A DNA stretch of 64,000 nt from JAXGMQ01 sp040768585 (GCA_040768585.1 JAXGMQ010000001.1:1612001-1676000); one strand, 5' to 3'; shown: positions 17,154 to 27,146, counted from the stretch's first letter. Notes: generated by a model not told the origin, from the letters alone. A program made the numbers and translations.

Positions 17154-20100
17154 CTAGTTTTTTGTTAGCTGGGACAGCATGTCCTCGTACGCCACGACGA
17201 GTTTGCTTGCGTGTTCCTGTGTTCCTGTTTTGTCTTGTTCTTTAGCGCAGGTATGCATACCAGAGACTAGTGACGTGACAGGCTCCATGTATGCCATACC
17301 CTTGAGCTTGTGACACACATCGCAAATTTCTCTCCATTCCCCGCTTTCTATTTGCGACTCAATGTCGTTTAAGCTTTCAATTCCGTTTGTTGCATATTCC
17401 GTCAGAATCTCCGTGAGTTTTTGCGGGTCAATTGCCAACTGCCTTGAAAGCTTTTCTATCTGCGATTGAGAGCCGATATTTGCAGTTGAGCAGACAGCTT
17501 TGATAAGTTCAGGGATTTTTATGGGTTTTGCGATGTACGAGTCCATCCCAGCCTTGAGGCATTTGTCTCTGTCTGAGATGGAGGCGTAGGCTGTCATGGC
17601 AATTATTGGGAGATGACCAGAGTCGTTCTTCTCCTCGAAATACCTGATCTGCATTGTCGCATCAAGACCTGAAAGGTCTGGCATCTGAATGTCCATAAGG
17701 CACACATCGTAATGTTTGTCCTGCGCATGCTCAACAACGCCTTGTCCAGTTGTACAGACAGTTACGCTGCAACCTAGATTTTTGAGTATCTCTGAAATCA
17801 ACTTCACATTGAGGGAGTTGTCCTCGGCGACGAGTACATTTATTCCTCTGAGTCTATCGTCGTCAAATGGATTTGTGCCATTATCACAGGATTCAATGTC
17901 TCCGGCAGCCTCAAATGGAATCTCGATTCTAAACCTTGCTCCAGGAGAGTCCTTTGCTTCGATCGAGATATTGCCGCCCATAGCATTGATGATGCCCTTG
18001 ACTATTGCTAGCCCCAGGCCTGAGCCGGCGAATTTTTTTGTAGAGGAGCTGTCAATTTGAGTAAATGGTTGAAACACAAGCTCGTGCATGGTTTTTGGAA
18101 TGCCAATTCCTGTATCGTCAATGATTATTGTAATATTGTCGGTTTTGTCATTTATTTTACTAATTAAAATATCAACAGTGATTTTACCGTTTGATGTGAA
18201 TTTCAAAGAATTTCCGAGAAGATTAATGAGCACTTGTTTGAGTCTGGATGAATCAAACAGATAGAGCTTGTTCTTGTCATCGTTTGAAATATTGAGTGTC
18301 ACCTCGTTGCCTGAATCTTCAATCCTGTGTGAGAGGATTGTCCTGACCTGCTCGAAAGTGGAGAGGAGATTGGAGGGCTCAAGATACAGCGAGAACTTAT
18401 CAGCTTCAATTCTTGTGACATCGAGAAGGTCGGAGGTCAGAAAATTTAGAGCTTCACCAGCTGTGTTGATCGAGTCGACATAATCTCTGATTCTGTCCGA
18501 TGCATCCTCATTTTTGAGCAGCTGAGTGAACCCAAGAAGAGCATTCAATGGAGTTCTTATCTCGTGTGACATGTTGGCAAGAAACTCATTTTTGGCAAGT
18601 CCTGCTTTGATGGCATCCTGTTGCGCTTGATTGATTTTGCTGATTGAGTTTTGGATCTCCGATACGTCCTCGAACATAATCATGACACCTGTCACATCAT
18701 TGTTCTTGTCACACATTGGAGCCAGGCTGAATCTAAGGTGCTCTGAGTCGTTGTCCTTGCCGGAAACTTCGATAATCTTCGAAAGTTTTTTGCCAGTCAG
18801 AGCGACCGATATCTCGTCTTGAATGAGTTTTTGTAGATTGGAGACATCAGGCATTTCCCCTGTTCCCATAAACTCAAGCAACTTGCCGCATACAGAAACA
18901 GCAGCTGGATTTATCTCAGTTATTTTTCCATCAGCATTTGCAATCGCAATCCCAATTGGGGCATTTTCTGTGAGGTGTTTGTATCTGTCCATGTGTTTTT
19001 TGAGGATCGCTTCTGACTTCTCAATCTCGCTTATGTCCCGTGCTGAGAAAAGGACGCACTGTTTGCCATCTATGTTGATGTAATCTGCTGATACAAGTGT
19101 CGTGAGCTCCATACCAGATTTCATCTTGAAGGGAATTTTCACGTTTTCTAGTGGTTCTCTGCAGAGTAATTTCTCAACGAGAAAATCTCTGTTTTTTACC
19201 TCTATTAATCTTTCTAATTCAGAGCCCTCTTTACCAATTAGTTCCTCTCCGGACACACCCAAAAAGCGCTCTGCCCCTTTGCTGATTAACATTATTTTCT
19301 CATCGTGCATATCAAAGATAACCAGGATATCTGGAATCTTTGTAATTATCTCTGTCATCTTGTCGCGATTATTCTGAAGAGTCCCATTGCTGTTTTTGTT
19401 TGTTATCTCTCTTACACACAGGAGTAGTTCATCACAGCTGTGTGGAATTATCTTGCACTCGATCTCTCTGTTTGAGTGTTTCTCATCCAGCTCAAACTCC
19501 ATGTGCCAAAGGTTGCCATCAACCGCCGCTTGGGTGATTGTGTCGATGAAAACCCTCTCATCGGTTTCATTGAGAATTTGAGTGAATTTGTCCCCCACCA
19601 TAAGGTTCAGCTTGCAGTCGGGTGAACTGGTTTTTTCATTTGGGACAGAAATAATCTTTGCGTCATGTGAAATGATGTATTGCGAATCTGGGAAAGCCTC
19701 CAAAATCAGTGCCTTTTTTCTCTCACTCTCTAGGTACAGATTCTTTGAATCCATGCTGTGAATGAAAGAGCCAATTACACCACACAACCTGTCGAGAATC
19801 GTTTGGTGAGTACTCTCCCACCTTGCATTTAGGTTGCAGAAGGCGATATGTAGACTACCCCATATCTCACCTGATGTTTTGATGTCAGACTCTATTAACA
19901 GATGATTGTTTGCGTTTACTCCGTCAATTGAATAATCGTCAGGAGCCAATCCCATACATATTGTTTCTATGGAGGTATCTGTCAAATCCTGTGTTTTTTC
20001 AATTTCCTCAGCAATGTGACCAGATTCATCAGCGCAATCAAAACAAATAAGCTCATGGCTACCCGAAGATGAGTTATTTTTTGTGATAAGGACAAGTCCT

Positions 20101-21035
20101 GCTTCTAGGGCGTTTCTGGTTTGTTTTGCTATGAGCGACAGTCCATCGTTGATTGAGTTTGAACCAAACAATGTTGATAGAATGCTGTTTATGCTCTCAT
20201 GAAGGAGGACAAGTTTTCTTTCATCGGTAATGTCAAAAACCTGACCCTGTACACCTCTGATTTCTCCTTGTTCATCTATAATTGGTACAAGTTCCAACCT
20301 GGCATGGATTGTCTTCCCCCACTTACTCTTGTAGGTGTGAACAGAGGTTGCGACAGATTTTGTTTCGAGCGCTTTTCTGAGCGAGTCCGAAATACCAGAA
20401 TTGACGAGAGGGGGGAAAGTTAGGAGATTTATCATCCGAGTTTGCTCCCTAGAGGGAGAGCCAAGAAAATCAACGAGCGACTGATTTACATAGATAATCC
20501 TTCCCTGTGTGTCGCAGACAATGAAGCCATTGGGTAGAATCTCTGCAAAGTCATAACTCCTTGTGTCGGATTTCTCCTTGGCAAGTCCATCGATGAAATT
20601 CTTGTTTAGGCTATACCCCATGTTGATGACCTGGGTGAGTGTCTCCAGGTGCTTGTATTCTTCATCGTCGATTGTGTGTCTATTCTTAGACAGCAGTCCC
20701 ACATATCCCAAAAGATTGTTTCTTGTTCCAAGCGGCAGAGAAAGAAGATTCCTGAAGTGGTACCTTGATATCTCACCCCATGGAGGGGGAAGTGTTTCAT
20801 TGATGTGTGTGATGGTGGCTGCGACCTTTGACTCGATTATAAGATTGAATAAACCATCAGTCTGTTTTTTGTCGAGTTTCCTTGTGGCAATTATAGATGG
20901 GGTATCGATTGTGCTGATTGCAATGGCAGATTCAAATCTAAGGTATTCACAGAGCAACTTAAGCAACTTGCCAAAGTAGTCCTCCTGCCCGGTGTGGACA
21001 TCGACTTTTGCAATTTGCCTTATTAGTTCAATCAT
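17154..21035 (-). CDS. Large soluble hybrid sensor histidine kinase (GAF/PAS-HisKA-HATPase-REC-HPt)
   Basis: A 1293-residue multistep phosphorelay kinase. In order: GAF-like (1-150), PAS (about 168-275), a second GAF-like region (285-440), three PAS regions (455-810) and a dimerisation/phosphoacceptor domain with His824 in NMSHEIRTPLN. An ATPase domain follows (LINLLGNSLKFTS, DTGIGIP, GSGLGLAIVKG), then a receiver with Asp1115 in LMDIQMPDL and an HPt domain with His1242 in CHKLKGMA. No membrane helix is visible, so the signal is probably cytoplasmic (redox, small molecule or light). The start overlaps the upstream secreted-protein gene by 4 bp. No separate output regulator is adjacent. Confidence 0.93.
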   Translation of the reverse strand: MIELIRQIAKVDVHTGQEDYFGKLLKLLCEYLRFESAIAISTIDTPSIIATRKLDKKQTDGLFNLIIESKVAATITHINETLPPPWGEISRYHFRNLLSLPLGTRNNLLGYVGLLSKNRHTIDDEEYKHLETLTQVINMGYSLNKNFIDGLAKEKSDTRSYDFAEILPNGFIVCDTQGRIIYVNQSLVDFLGSPSREQTRMINLLTFPPLVNSGISDSLRKALETKSVATSVHTYKSKWGKTIHARLELVPIIDEQGEIRGVQGQVFDITDERKLVLLHESINSILSTLFGSNSINDGLSLIAKQTRNALEAGLVLITKNNSSSGSHELICFDCADESGHIAEEIEKTQDLTDTSIETICMGLAPDDYSIDGVNANNHLLIESDIKTSGEIWGSLHIAFCNLNARWESTHQTILDRLCGVIGSFIHSMDSKNLYLESERKKALILEAFPDSQYIISHDAKIISVPNEKTSSPDCKLNLMVGDKFTQILNETDERVFIDTITQAAVDGNLWHMEFELDEKHSNREIECKIIPHSCDELLLCVREITNKNSNGTLQNNRDKMTEIITKIPDILVIFDMHDEKIMLISKGAERFLGVSGEELIGKEGSELERLIEVKNRDFLVEKLLCREPLENVKIPFKMKSGMELTTLVSADYINIDGKQCVLFSARDISEIEKSEAILKKHMDRYKHLTENAPIGIAIANADGKITEINPAAVSVCGKLLEFMGTGEMPDVSNLQKLIQDEISVALTGKKLSKIIEVSGKDNDSEHLRFSLAPMCDKNNDVTGVMIMFEDVSEIQNSISKINQAQQDAIKAGLAKNEFLANMSHEIRTPLNALLGFTQLLKNEDASDRIRDYVDSINTAGEALNFLTSDLLDVTRIEADKFSLYLEPSNLLSTFEQVRTILSHRIEDSGNEVTLNISNDDKNKLYLFDSSRLKQVLINLLGNSLKFTSNGKITVDILISKINDKTDNITIIIDDTGIGIPKTMHELVFQPFTQIDSSSTKKFAGSGLGLAIVKGIINAMGGNISIEAKDSPGARFRIEIPFEAAGDIESCDNGTNPFDDDRLRGINVLVAEDNSLNVKLISEILKNLGCSVTVCTTGQGVVEHAQDKHYDVCLMDIQMPDLSGLDATMQIRYFEEKNDSGHLPIIAMTAYASISDRDKCLKAGMDSYIAKPIKIPELIKAVCSTANIGSQSQIEKLSRQLAIDPQKLTEILTEYATNGIESLNDIESQIESGEWREICDVCHKLKGMAYMEPVTSLVSGMHTCAKEQDKTGTQEHASKLVVAYEDMLSQLTKN

Positions 21036-23602
21036 CTTCCATTGTGTACGAAATATCTGACTCCAAAGTCAAACAGGCACGTTGCCTCTCTGGTTGCTCC
21101 ATCCCATGACACCTCTGCTCCGAGCAGTGTTGAAGCGGCTCGCAGTGGAATAAGGGTTCGACCATCTTTGATGAGAGGCGCTCTTGAGAGGGTGACTGTC
21201 TTTCCGTCAACCTCAGCTTTATCATTGCCAATTGAGAGTGTCACCTTGTGTCCAGCAGCCTCCAGGATGACGCTTCGAGTCAGCCCTTCCCACAGGGCTG
21301 TTCCGTTGATTGGTTCAACCAGGTAACGAGCTGGGATGTAGGTGGAGCTATCGATTATGACAGGTTCTACCGTCATCTCAACGGGTGAATTGTCTGCCAT
21401 GAGCGTTTTTGAACCAATGGTGAAAACAAGTTTTGAAGTGACTTTTAACGTTTTTACTTCTTCTTTGTCGTCAATCCACAACAGATAGTCAATCACAAGT
21501 TCTCTAATTCTGTCTAGATTTGATGGGGTGTATAGTTCCTTCAATCTTTCAAGGGTTTGAGATGGCGGGTTAAGGATGCTGCCCAGAAATTCTTTTGCCG
21601 CCTTCTCTGCCTCCCCACTTGGGTTTTGCTCAATCTTATCGAGGAGTGTTTGAGTAAGCGACATATCCACAAGCCCCTGACGGAACATTAGCCAACGGAG
21701 GGATGACAGACACTCATATCCTTCCGTTGGATAGGTGTACATCATATCGGCTGGTGAGTAGTTGCCGTCTGCCAGTCTTACATCAAGGTCGTTGAACGTG
21801 TTTCCATACGAAACATTGTATGATGCAAGTCCCATGAAAGTTGATCTACCAATGAGCGAGTATATGCCCGCTATTTGCCTCATCTCGTGGTGACCACCCC
21901 AGGATGTGTGTGGATCGTATACCCAATACCCCTTGTTGTTTGCCTGGTTTGATTTAGTTTGCCAGTCGAGACCGCATCTGTTTACAAGTGGGTAGTCCTC
22001 TTTTGTGATTGTGTCGCTTGCGGTTTTTCTGATGCACATTGTTTTGGGCTTTTCGTCGAGGGAATCAATTGCATCAAGCAGAAGTTCGAGCTTTGGTGTT
22101 TCTTCCGTGTATGTCAGAACCGGTGTTAGAGAATTACTCCTTACCACATCAACAATCCTTTGCAGCTGGGGTGGGTACTCCTCAAGGTAGAGTGTGCCTT
22201 CCGTATCGAAAGCAGTTTTTGACTGCCCGTCGATGTTGATGAAAAGCTTTTTGAATCCGTAGTCATAAACGAGCTTTGAGATTTTCCCGAGAGTCTCTGT
22301 GTCGGTAAAATACGCTGGGCTGTTTATTGTCGGACAGTTGATGACAAGTCCGTTGAAACCGCAAGATTGAAGCTGTCTGAGATCTTCACTCCATCTTTCC
22401 CATGCCTGCTCCTCGGATATCTTTTTTTCTTTGGCTTGTTCATGGTGGGGATTGGTGTGAATGACAATTCTGTCTGCGACCCTCACGGTGTTGAGCGGGC
22501 CAATATCGAGGGATGCGCCAGTTGCTTTGATATCTACCATGTAAGGCAGGACATCAACAACAAGTGGCAGGAACAAATCGGAGCTGTTTTCTGTGCGGAA
22601 CATCAGCTTTGTACTGTATTTGCCCGGTACAGCATCAACTGGAATGTCGAGCCTGAGCCAGAATAATCCGGTTCGTTTGTGTCTTATTTCAAGCTCTGAC
22701 CCCTCAATGATATACTCAGATGATTCGACAACCTCTTTGATGTTGCCATTCCTGTCAAACCGTTTTCTTAGGTATGAGATGATATTCTTCTCAATGTCGC
22801 AGAGCTTTTCACCACTTGAGTTGATAAGAGGGAAATCATCGATGAGTCTCACTGTTCCGAGGTTGACCCCGCCTGCAACAGCGAGAGGAATCTCAATAGG
22901 CGCTCCTCTTGGGCACCTGATGTTAATCTGTTCTACAAGGTCGCCGTCAGTAAAATCCATCGACTCGCTAAAATTGGAAGTAAGTGGTGGGAGAAAAACC
23001 ATGACCTTCTCTTTGGACACCTCATATGGGTTTGTCGGTAGTGGAGGAGACTTCGAGTAAGGTTTGTATGTTCCGTTACCTAAATAGAGAGCATCGATTG
23101 AGATGTTTTTAATAGTTGATAGATTCAGATGAAGATTCAGCTCATAGGTGGTAGGTTGTCCATATTTCAAATTGATTGGAAGCTCGAATCTGTGCCAGGT
23201 GAAATTGCCATACTCTGAACCAGATTCGACGTATGTTCCTTTTGAATCCAACGGATTGTCAAACCCTTCAAGATTCTTAGCAGTAAAATACAGGTTGTCA
23301 GCACTGTTGTCGAAATTTGCCAGAGATACCCAGAGTTCAGAGAACTTGATGCCAATATCATCCCTGAATGTCCACCCAACTGTCAGATTTTTTTCGTTTT
23401 CAAACTCAATGAAGTTGTTGTCTGATGCTGTGATACTGTATTTATTGGGGAAAGCTGTGTAGAAATCTCTGGCAGAGCAGGAGCTTATGTCCATATTCTC
23501 AAGCCAAATGCCATGAGACGCTGTATCTGTATTGACTCTGGCGGAGACACTAACGCTGCAAAGAAATAAAACACAAAGGATGGCTGAAACACTTTTTTTC
23601 AC
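21032..23602 (-). CDS. Secreted protein with C-terminal copper-amine-oxidase-N-like domain
   Basis: An 856-residue exported protein. I choose GTG at 23602 because AAGGAGG lies just upstream. The protein then begins MKKSVSAILCVLFLCSVSVSA, a clean signal peptide. Longer in-frame starts would bury it. Residues about 20-700 hold beta-rich and TIM-barrel-like sequence (CGFNGLVINCPTINSPAYF; VYDPHTSWGGHHEM) that recalls uncharacterised glycoside-hydrolase-like proteins, but I cannot assign an activity. Residues about 720-850 match the Cu_amine_oxidN1-type repeat (YIPARYLVEPING; TLIPLRAASTLLGAEVSWDG), a wall or surface associated module. It is co-transcribed with the hybrid kinase. Confidence 0.8.
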   Translation of the reverse strand: MKKSVSAILCVLFLCSVSVSARVNTDTASHGIWLENMDISSCSARDFYTAFPNKYSITASDNNFIEFENEKNLTVGWTFRDDIGIKFSELWVSLANFDNSADNLYFTAKNLEGFDNPLDSKGTYVESGSEYGNFTWHRFELPINLKYGQPTTYELNLHLNLSTIKNISIDALYLGNGTYKPYSKSPPLPTNPYEVSKEKVMVFLPPLTSNFSESMDFTDGDLVEQINIRCPRGAPIEIPLAVAGGVNLGTVRLIDDFPLINSSGEKLCDIEKNIISYLRKRFDRNGNIKEVVESSEYIIEGSELEIRHKRTGLFWLRLDIPVDAVPGKYSTKLMFRTENSSDLFLPLVVDVLPYMVDIKATGASLDIGPLNTVRVADRIVIHTNPHHEQAKEKKISEEQAWERWSEDLRQLQSCGFNGLVINCPTINSPAYFTDTETLGKISKLVYDYGFKKLFINIDGQSKTAFDTEGTLYLEEYPPQLQRIVDVVRSNSLTPVLTYTEETPKLELLLDAIDSLDEKPKTMCIRKTASDTITKEDYPLVNRCGLDWQTKSNQANNKGYWVYDPHTSWGGHHEMRQIAGIYSLIGRSTFMGLASYNVSYGNTFNDLDVRLADGNYSPADMMYTYPTEGYECLSSLRWLMFRQGLVDMSLTQTLLDKIEQNPSGEAEKAAKEFLGSILNPPSQTLERLKELYTPSNLDRIRELVIDYLLWIDDKEEVKTLKVTSKLVFTIGSKTLMADNSPVEMTVEPVIIDSSTYIPARYLVEPINGTALWEGLTRSVILEAAGHKVTLSIGNDKAEVDGKTVTLSRAPLIKDGRTLIPLRAASTLLGAEVSWDGATREATCLFDFGVRYFVHNGR

Positions 23603-23641
23603 GAGCCCCTCCTTTTTCATTGAGAAATTTGAGGACAAAAC

Positions 23642-24382
23642 CTATATGCCTGTTCTAGCTGTGAGCATGAGTCTTGGGCTTCGGACACTGTAGTGGCTAC
23701 CATCCCAGTCGCCCAGAAGACGTATGTCCATTAGTCCATGCTTTTTTGCCAGGTTGACTATTTCGTGAGCGCTGTAGAGTCTTATCTCCCTTGTGGTTGT
23801 TTTTTTGATGCCATGTTTAATGATGGTTCTTCTGCATTTATTCACTGATCTGGCGTGGTCAAACTGGCTTCTCTCGAGTAGCAGCGAATCCTCTTTCATG
23901 CGCCATCTCTCTGGGATGTAGTGCTGGAGTATGTATTCCCTGTTCTCGACATCAATGAAGATTGAACCGCCACTTTTTATGGACTTGACCATCCTGTCGA
24001 AGATATCTTCGTTTGTTGCATCATCGAAGTACCCGAATGAAACCCATATGGAGATGAGTGCATCAAAGGTTTTTGTGTGGTCGAATTCACGCATGTCCAT
24101 GTGAATGAAGAAGGCATCTGAAACACCTTCAGCGACAGCATCCTCCGTGGCTTGTTTTAGGTAGTTCGGGTTGGAGTCAAACCCCTGAACAGTGAAGCCC
24201 CTTTTTGCCAGCTCGATTGAATGTCTACCAAGACCGCAGCCTATGTCTGCAATGATTGAGGGTGGTTCGAGCCCCATGACACTCGTAACCAGGTCGACCT
24301 GCTCCTCCGTCCGTTCCTGTCCTATCTGGGCGAGGAACATAGACGCATACGTGTCATCGAAGTAGTCCTTTGTCCAACTCAC
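23642..24382 (-). CDS. Class I SAM-dependent methyltransferase
   Basis: A 246-residue protein with motif I IADIGCGLGRHSIELAKRG and acidic GFDSN of motif II, then DMREFDHTKTFDALISIWVSFGYF. The substrate is unknown. The longest frame starts at TTG 24421. I prefer GTG at 24382 (MSWTKDYFDDTYA), which matches how this family usually starts and lies 7 bases after a TAAGAA -10-like sequence with TTGTGT 16 bp further up, the same leaderless geometry seen elsewhere here. It is first in the operon with the secreted protein and hybrid kinase. Confidence 0.8.
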   Translation of the reverse strand: MSWTKDYFDDTYASMFLAQIGQERTEEQVDLVTSVMGLEPPSIIADIGCGLGRHSIELAKRGFTVQGFDSNPNYLKQATEDAVAEGVSDAFFIHMDMREFDHTKTFDALISIWVSFGYFDDATNEDIFDRMVKSIKSGGSIFIDVENREYILQHYIPERWRMKEDSLLLERSQFDHARSVNKCRRTIIKHGIKKTTTREIRLYSAHEIVNLAKKHGLMDIRLLGDWDGSHYSVRSPRLMLTARTGI

Positions 24383-24938
24383 GACTATATTCTTACAGGA
24401 ATATGGATAAAACACAAGCAAGATAGGTGAATGACAGGTTGTTGTTTTGATGAAAGATTCCTTATTCCCAGTAACCCTTATTAGTTTTGCGTGAGTCGTA
24501 GAATGATGGACATATCCATAGATGGCAGATATGCATATTACCTTTGTATTTCAAACAAAATGTGAATCGGTAGATGTTCCTCCTGTTTCAGAAGGTAAAA
24601 TCAAAAGCTTTAGTGGTGACAATCTAGCGAGTGTCCTAATCAACAATAAATCCTCCTCACTAAGGAGAGGGGGTTTGTCTAAGCGGCTTTTCCTTCAAAA
24701 TTGGAAATGAATATGTTTGTAATATACCCCTCTTCCTTTTTAAGGGAGAGGGGTAGGAGTGAGGGATTCCGGACAAATCAGTAACATTTGTGCGCAGGCG
24801 CAAAAAGTGTCGTTGACCTTTGACCAAGTAATCTTGAATCAAACCTACCGAGTGTGGAAAAACCAGAGGTAAGACATGCGGAACACTTGTGAATGTGCCA
24901 ACCAAAAAGCTTGCGAGACCTTTACATTTTATCAGATA
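24383..24938. other. Gene-free region between methyltransferase and dnaB
   Basis: About 550 bases separate divergent genes. I see no credible coding sequence. It contains the inverted-repeat element described at 24652-24764 and the dnaB promoter at its right edge. An origin or DnaA-box cluster was looked for and not seen. Confidence 0.5.
24652..24764. repeat. Small palindromic element with imperfect terminal inverted repeats
   Basis: The right end (24726-24754) forms a hairpin of 13 bp with one G-U pair: ACCCCTCTTCCTT against AAGGGAGAGGGGT with a 3-base loop. It is followed by AGGAGTGAGG. The left end (24652-24675) contains CCTCACT then AAGGAGAGGGGG, an interrupted reverse complement of the right end. 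About 50 bp lie between. This looks like a MITE- or REP-like intergenic element. No other copy was seen in the window. Confidence 0.45.
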
Positions 24939-24966
24939 TTGTTTGAGGAAACCTTTTAGGTATCAT
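24939..24966 (+). promoter_or_regulatory. dnaB promoter (leaderless)
   Basis: TTGTTT (24939-24944) and TATCAT (24961-24966) are separated by 16 bp. Seven bases separate the -10 from the ATG at 24974, so transcription starts at or within a base of the start codon. There is no Shine-Dalgarno. Confidence 0.6.
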
Positions 24967-24973
24967 AGTCTCT

Positions 24974-26311
24974 ATGACTGAAGGTAGAATACCACCATTT
25001 TCACTTGAATCAGAGCAGGCAACGTTGGGTGCTATCATGATTGACCCTGACGGTGTTGCCAAGCTTGAGATTGGTCTCTCTGGCGAGGATTTCTATGAAC
25101 CTCGTCACAGGATAATATTTGACTCGATCGAGTCTCTCTACGAGAGCTCAAGACCTGTCGACCTACTCACGGTTGCTGAGGAGCTCAAGACTAAAGACAA
25201 ACTCGATGCGGCAGGTGGTATGGGCTACCTGATGGATTTGACCACTGCCACCCCAACATCTGCCAACCTGAACTACTATGCTGGCATCGTTGCCCAGAAA
25301 TCAATCCTTAGAAACATCATAAGGGTTGGCGAGGAGATAGCGTCACTCGGATACATGACTGACCTAGAAGCGTCGGCAGCTTTGGATGAGGCCGAGAAGA
25401 AGATTTACCACATATCGCTGAAAAAAAGAACGGCTGGATTCTCGCCCCTCGGAAAGCTTCTGGGGCCTGTGCTTAAGCAGCTTGAGGAGATACACGAGAA
25501 GGGTACTGGAATTACTGGGCTTCGCTCAGGGTACTACGACCTCGACAAGCTGACTGCCGGATTCCAGAAGTCAGATTTGATCATTCTTGCTGCGCGTCCC
25601 TCTGTTGGCAAGTCATCACTTGGAATTAACATGGCGTGTCATGTCGCAATCAAGGAAAAAATCCCTGTTGCGGTATTCAGTCTTGAGATGTCAAAGGAGT
25701 CTCTTGCCCAGAGGATGATAAGCTCCGAAGCGAGAGTGAATGCCCAAGATATGAGACGAGGCTCTTTGTCTGATGAGGCCTGGACTCGTATGGGTGATGT
25801 GATGGGTGAGTTGTACAAAGCCCCTATCTATATCGATGACTCTGCTGACCTGTCTGTTCTTGAGCTTCGGGCAAAGGCGAGAAAACTTGCGATGGATAAA
25901 GGCTTGGGATTGATAATCATTGACTATCTGCAACTCCTTCACACAAAGGGTAAGTCAGAGAACAGAGTGCAGGAGGTCTCCCAGATAACACGCTCTCTCA
26001 AGGGTCTTGCTCGTGAGTTGAGTGTACCTGTCATTGTCCAGTCCCAGCTCTCGCGTTCGATTGAACAAAGGCAGGACAACAGGCCTGTTCTCTCTGACCT
26101 CAGGGAGAGTGGTTCCATCGAGCAGGATGCTGATGTTGTGCTTTTCCTCTCAAGACCAGCCTCCGAAAAGGAGAGGGCGATGGGGCTTATGGACTTGATT
26201 CTCGCTAAGCAGAGAAATGGTCCCGTGGGCAATATCAAACTAAAATTCATTAGCAGATACACCCGTTTTGAGAATCTACTTTCGGGCGATGACCAGCCTG
26301 ATATGGACTAA
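24974..26311 (+). CDS. dnaB: Replicative DNA helicase DnaB
   Basis: Hexameric 5'-3' helicase at the replication fork. The N-terminal domain (residues 1-110) begins PPFSLESEQATLGAIMIDP, and a linker leads to the RecA-like domain. Its Walker A is ARPSVGKSS (about 207-215), followed by VFSLEMSKESLAQRM, GLIIIDYLQLL (Walker B) and SQLSRSIEQR (arginine-finger region). SDLRESGSIEQDADVVLFL is a family hallmark. The 445 residues and lack of an intein are normal. The rplI that often precedes dnaB is absent here. Confidence 0.97.
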   Translation: MTEGRIPPFSLESEQATLGAIMIDPDGVAKLEIGLSGEDFYEPRHRIIFDSIESLYESSRPVDLLTVAEELKTKDKLDAAGGMGYLMDLTTATPTSANLNYYAGIVAQKSILRNIIRVGEEIASLGYMTDLEASAALDEAEKKIYHISLKKRTAGFSPLGKLLGPVLKQLEEIHEKGTGITGLRSGYYDLDKLTAGFQKSDLIILAARPSVGKSSLGINMACHVAIKEKIPVAVFSLEMSKESLAQRMISSEARVNAQDMRRGSLSDEAWTRMGDVMGELYKAPIYIDDSADLSVLELRAKARKLAMDKGLGLIIIDYLQLLHTKGKSENRVQEVSQITRSLKGLARELSVPVIVQSQLSRSIEQRQDNRPVLSDLRESGSIEQDADVVLFLSRPASEKERAMGLMDLILAKQRNGPVGNIKLKFISRYTRFENLLSGDDQPDMD

Positions 26312-26369
26312 TCGAACCGTACAACCCTCCTTTTCGTTTCTTTATGTGAAGGCATAAAATCATAGATGC

Positions 26370-26885
26370 ATGCATGAGAACGAGACCGAACTTATCAAGC
26401 AAGCGAGAGGTGGCGACAGAGACGCCTTTGTTGTCCTGGTCAAGGATTGCATGGAACAGGTTGCCAGAATTCCCTACTACATTCTTGGAAACAGAGAACA
26501 GGCTGAGGAGGTCACACAGGAGGCTTTCCTCAAGGCGTTTACCAAGCTTTCCCAGCTTGCAGATGATGTGCCTTTCAAAAACTGGGTTTCAAGGATTGCC
26601 AAGAACCTATCTATCGATATTCTTAGAAAGAGAATCCTGTTTCAGAAGTTCCAAAGAAACGGATTGTCTGAAGAGGTTGATACGGATAAGGAGATTGTGT
26701 TGGATGTGAGGCGCGCTCTCATGAAGATTCCTGTCAATCAGAGGCTGCCTTTGACGCTTGAGTACTACGATGGGTTGAAGATGGAGGATATTTCGCAGAT
26801 AACAGGTGTGCCAATAGGCACGATAAAGTCGAGAATACATGCTGCAAAGAAGAAATTGAAAGAGCTCCTTTCTGATAAGCTCTGA
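26370..26885 (+). CDS. ECF-type RNA polymerase sigma factor
   Basis: A 171-residue sigma-70 family protein of the extracytoplasmic-function class. Region 2 (residues 10-90) contains REQAEEVTQEAFLKAF and FKNWVSRIAKNLSIDILRK. Region 4 (about 110-165) has LPLTLEYYDGLKMEDISQITGVPIGTIKSRIHAAKKKLK, read as two helices of an HTH. TAAAAT at 26355-26360 is 9 bases before the ATG with no close Shine-Dalgarno, so the message is nearly leaderless. It heads an operon whose next gene encodes a small membrane protein, a plausible anti-sigma factor, and rseP in this window could process such a partner. Confidence 0.92.
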   Translation: MHENETELIKQARGGDRDAFVVLVKDCMEQVARIPYYILGNREQAEEVTQEAFLKAFTKLSQLADDVPFKNWVSRIAKNLSIDILRKRILFQKFQRNGLSEEVDTDKEIVLDVRRALMKIPVNQRLPLTLEYYDGLKMEDISQITGVPIGTIKSRIHAAKKKLKELLSDKL

Positions 26886-26897
26886 TGGAGATGGGGT

Positions 26898-27146
26898 ATG
26901 AGTGACAGTTTTGACAGATTGATGAAAGAGGCTGAGCCAAGAAGGATTCTGAGCGATGGGTTTGTCACAAAGCTTCAGAAAGCTATGGATGATGTTGGAA
27001 GGTACAGTAGGCAGAACCCATTGGCTGCCGCTGCTGGGTGGTCTCTGGCGGCTGTTGTAGGGGGCATTGCAGCCATGCTCATTGTTGGTAGGGTTGACCT
27101 CATCCCAGACTTTGTAGAGTTTTTGCTTGGTGTGGTTGGTGGCTGA
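26898..27146 (+). CDS. Small single-pass membrane protein, candidate anti-sigma factor
   Basis: The 82-residue protein has a charged N-terminal half (about 40 residues) and one membrane helix (about 45-65, AAAAGWSLAAVVGGIAAML), ending in a short hydrophobic tail. It is 12 bases downstream of the ECF sigma gene, with GGAGATGGGG before its ATG, and overlaps the next gene by 1 bp. Position and topology fit an anti-sigma role, but there is no zinc-binding HxxxCxxC motif, so this is inference only. Confidence 0.6.
   Translation: MSDSFDRLMKEAEPRRILSDGFVTKLQKAMDDVGRYSRQNPLAAAAGWSLAAVVGGIAAMLIVGRVDLIPDFVEFLLGVVGG

Noticed and set aside
24383..24973. Replication origin near dnaB
   Set aside because: No cluster of DnaA boxes and no dnaA/dnaN nearby. 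dnaB alone is not an origin marker.
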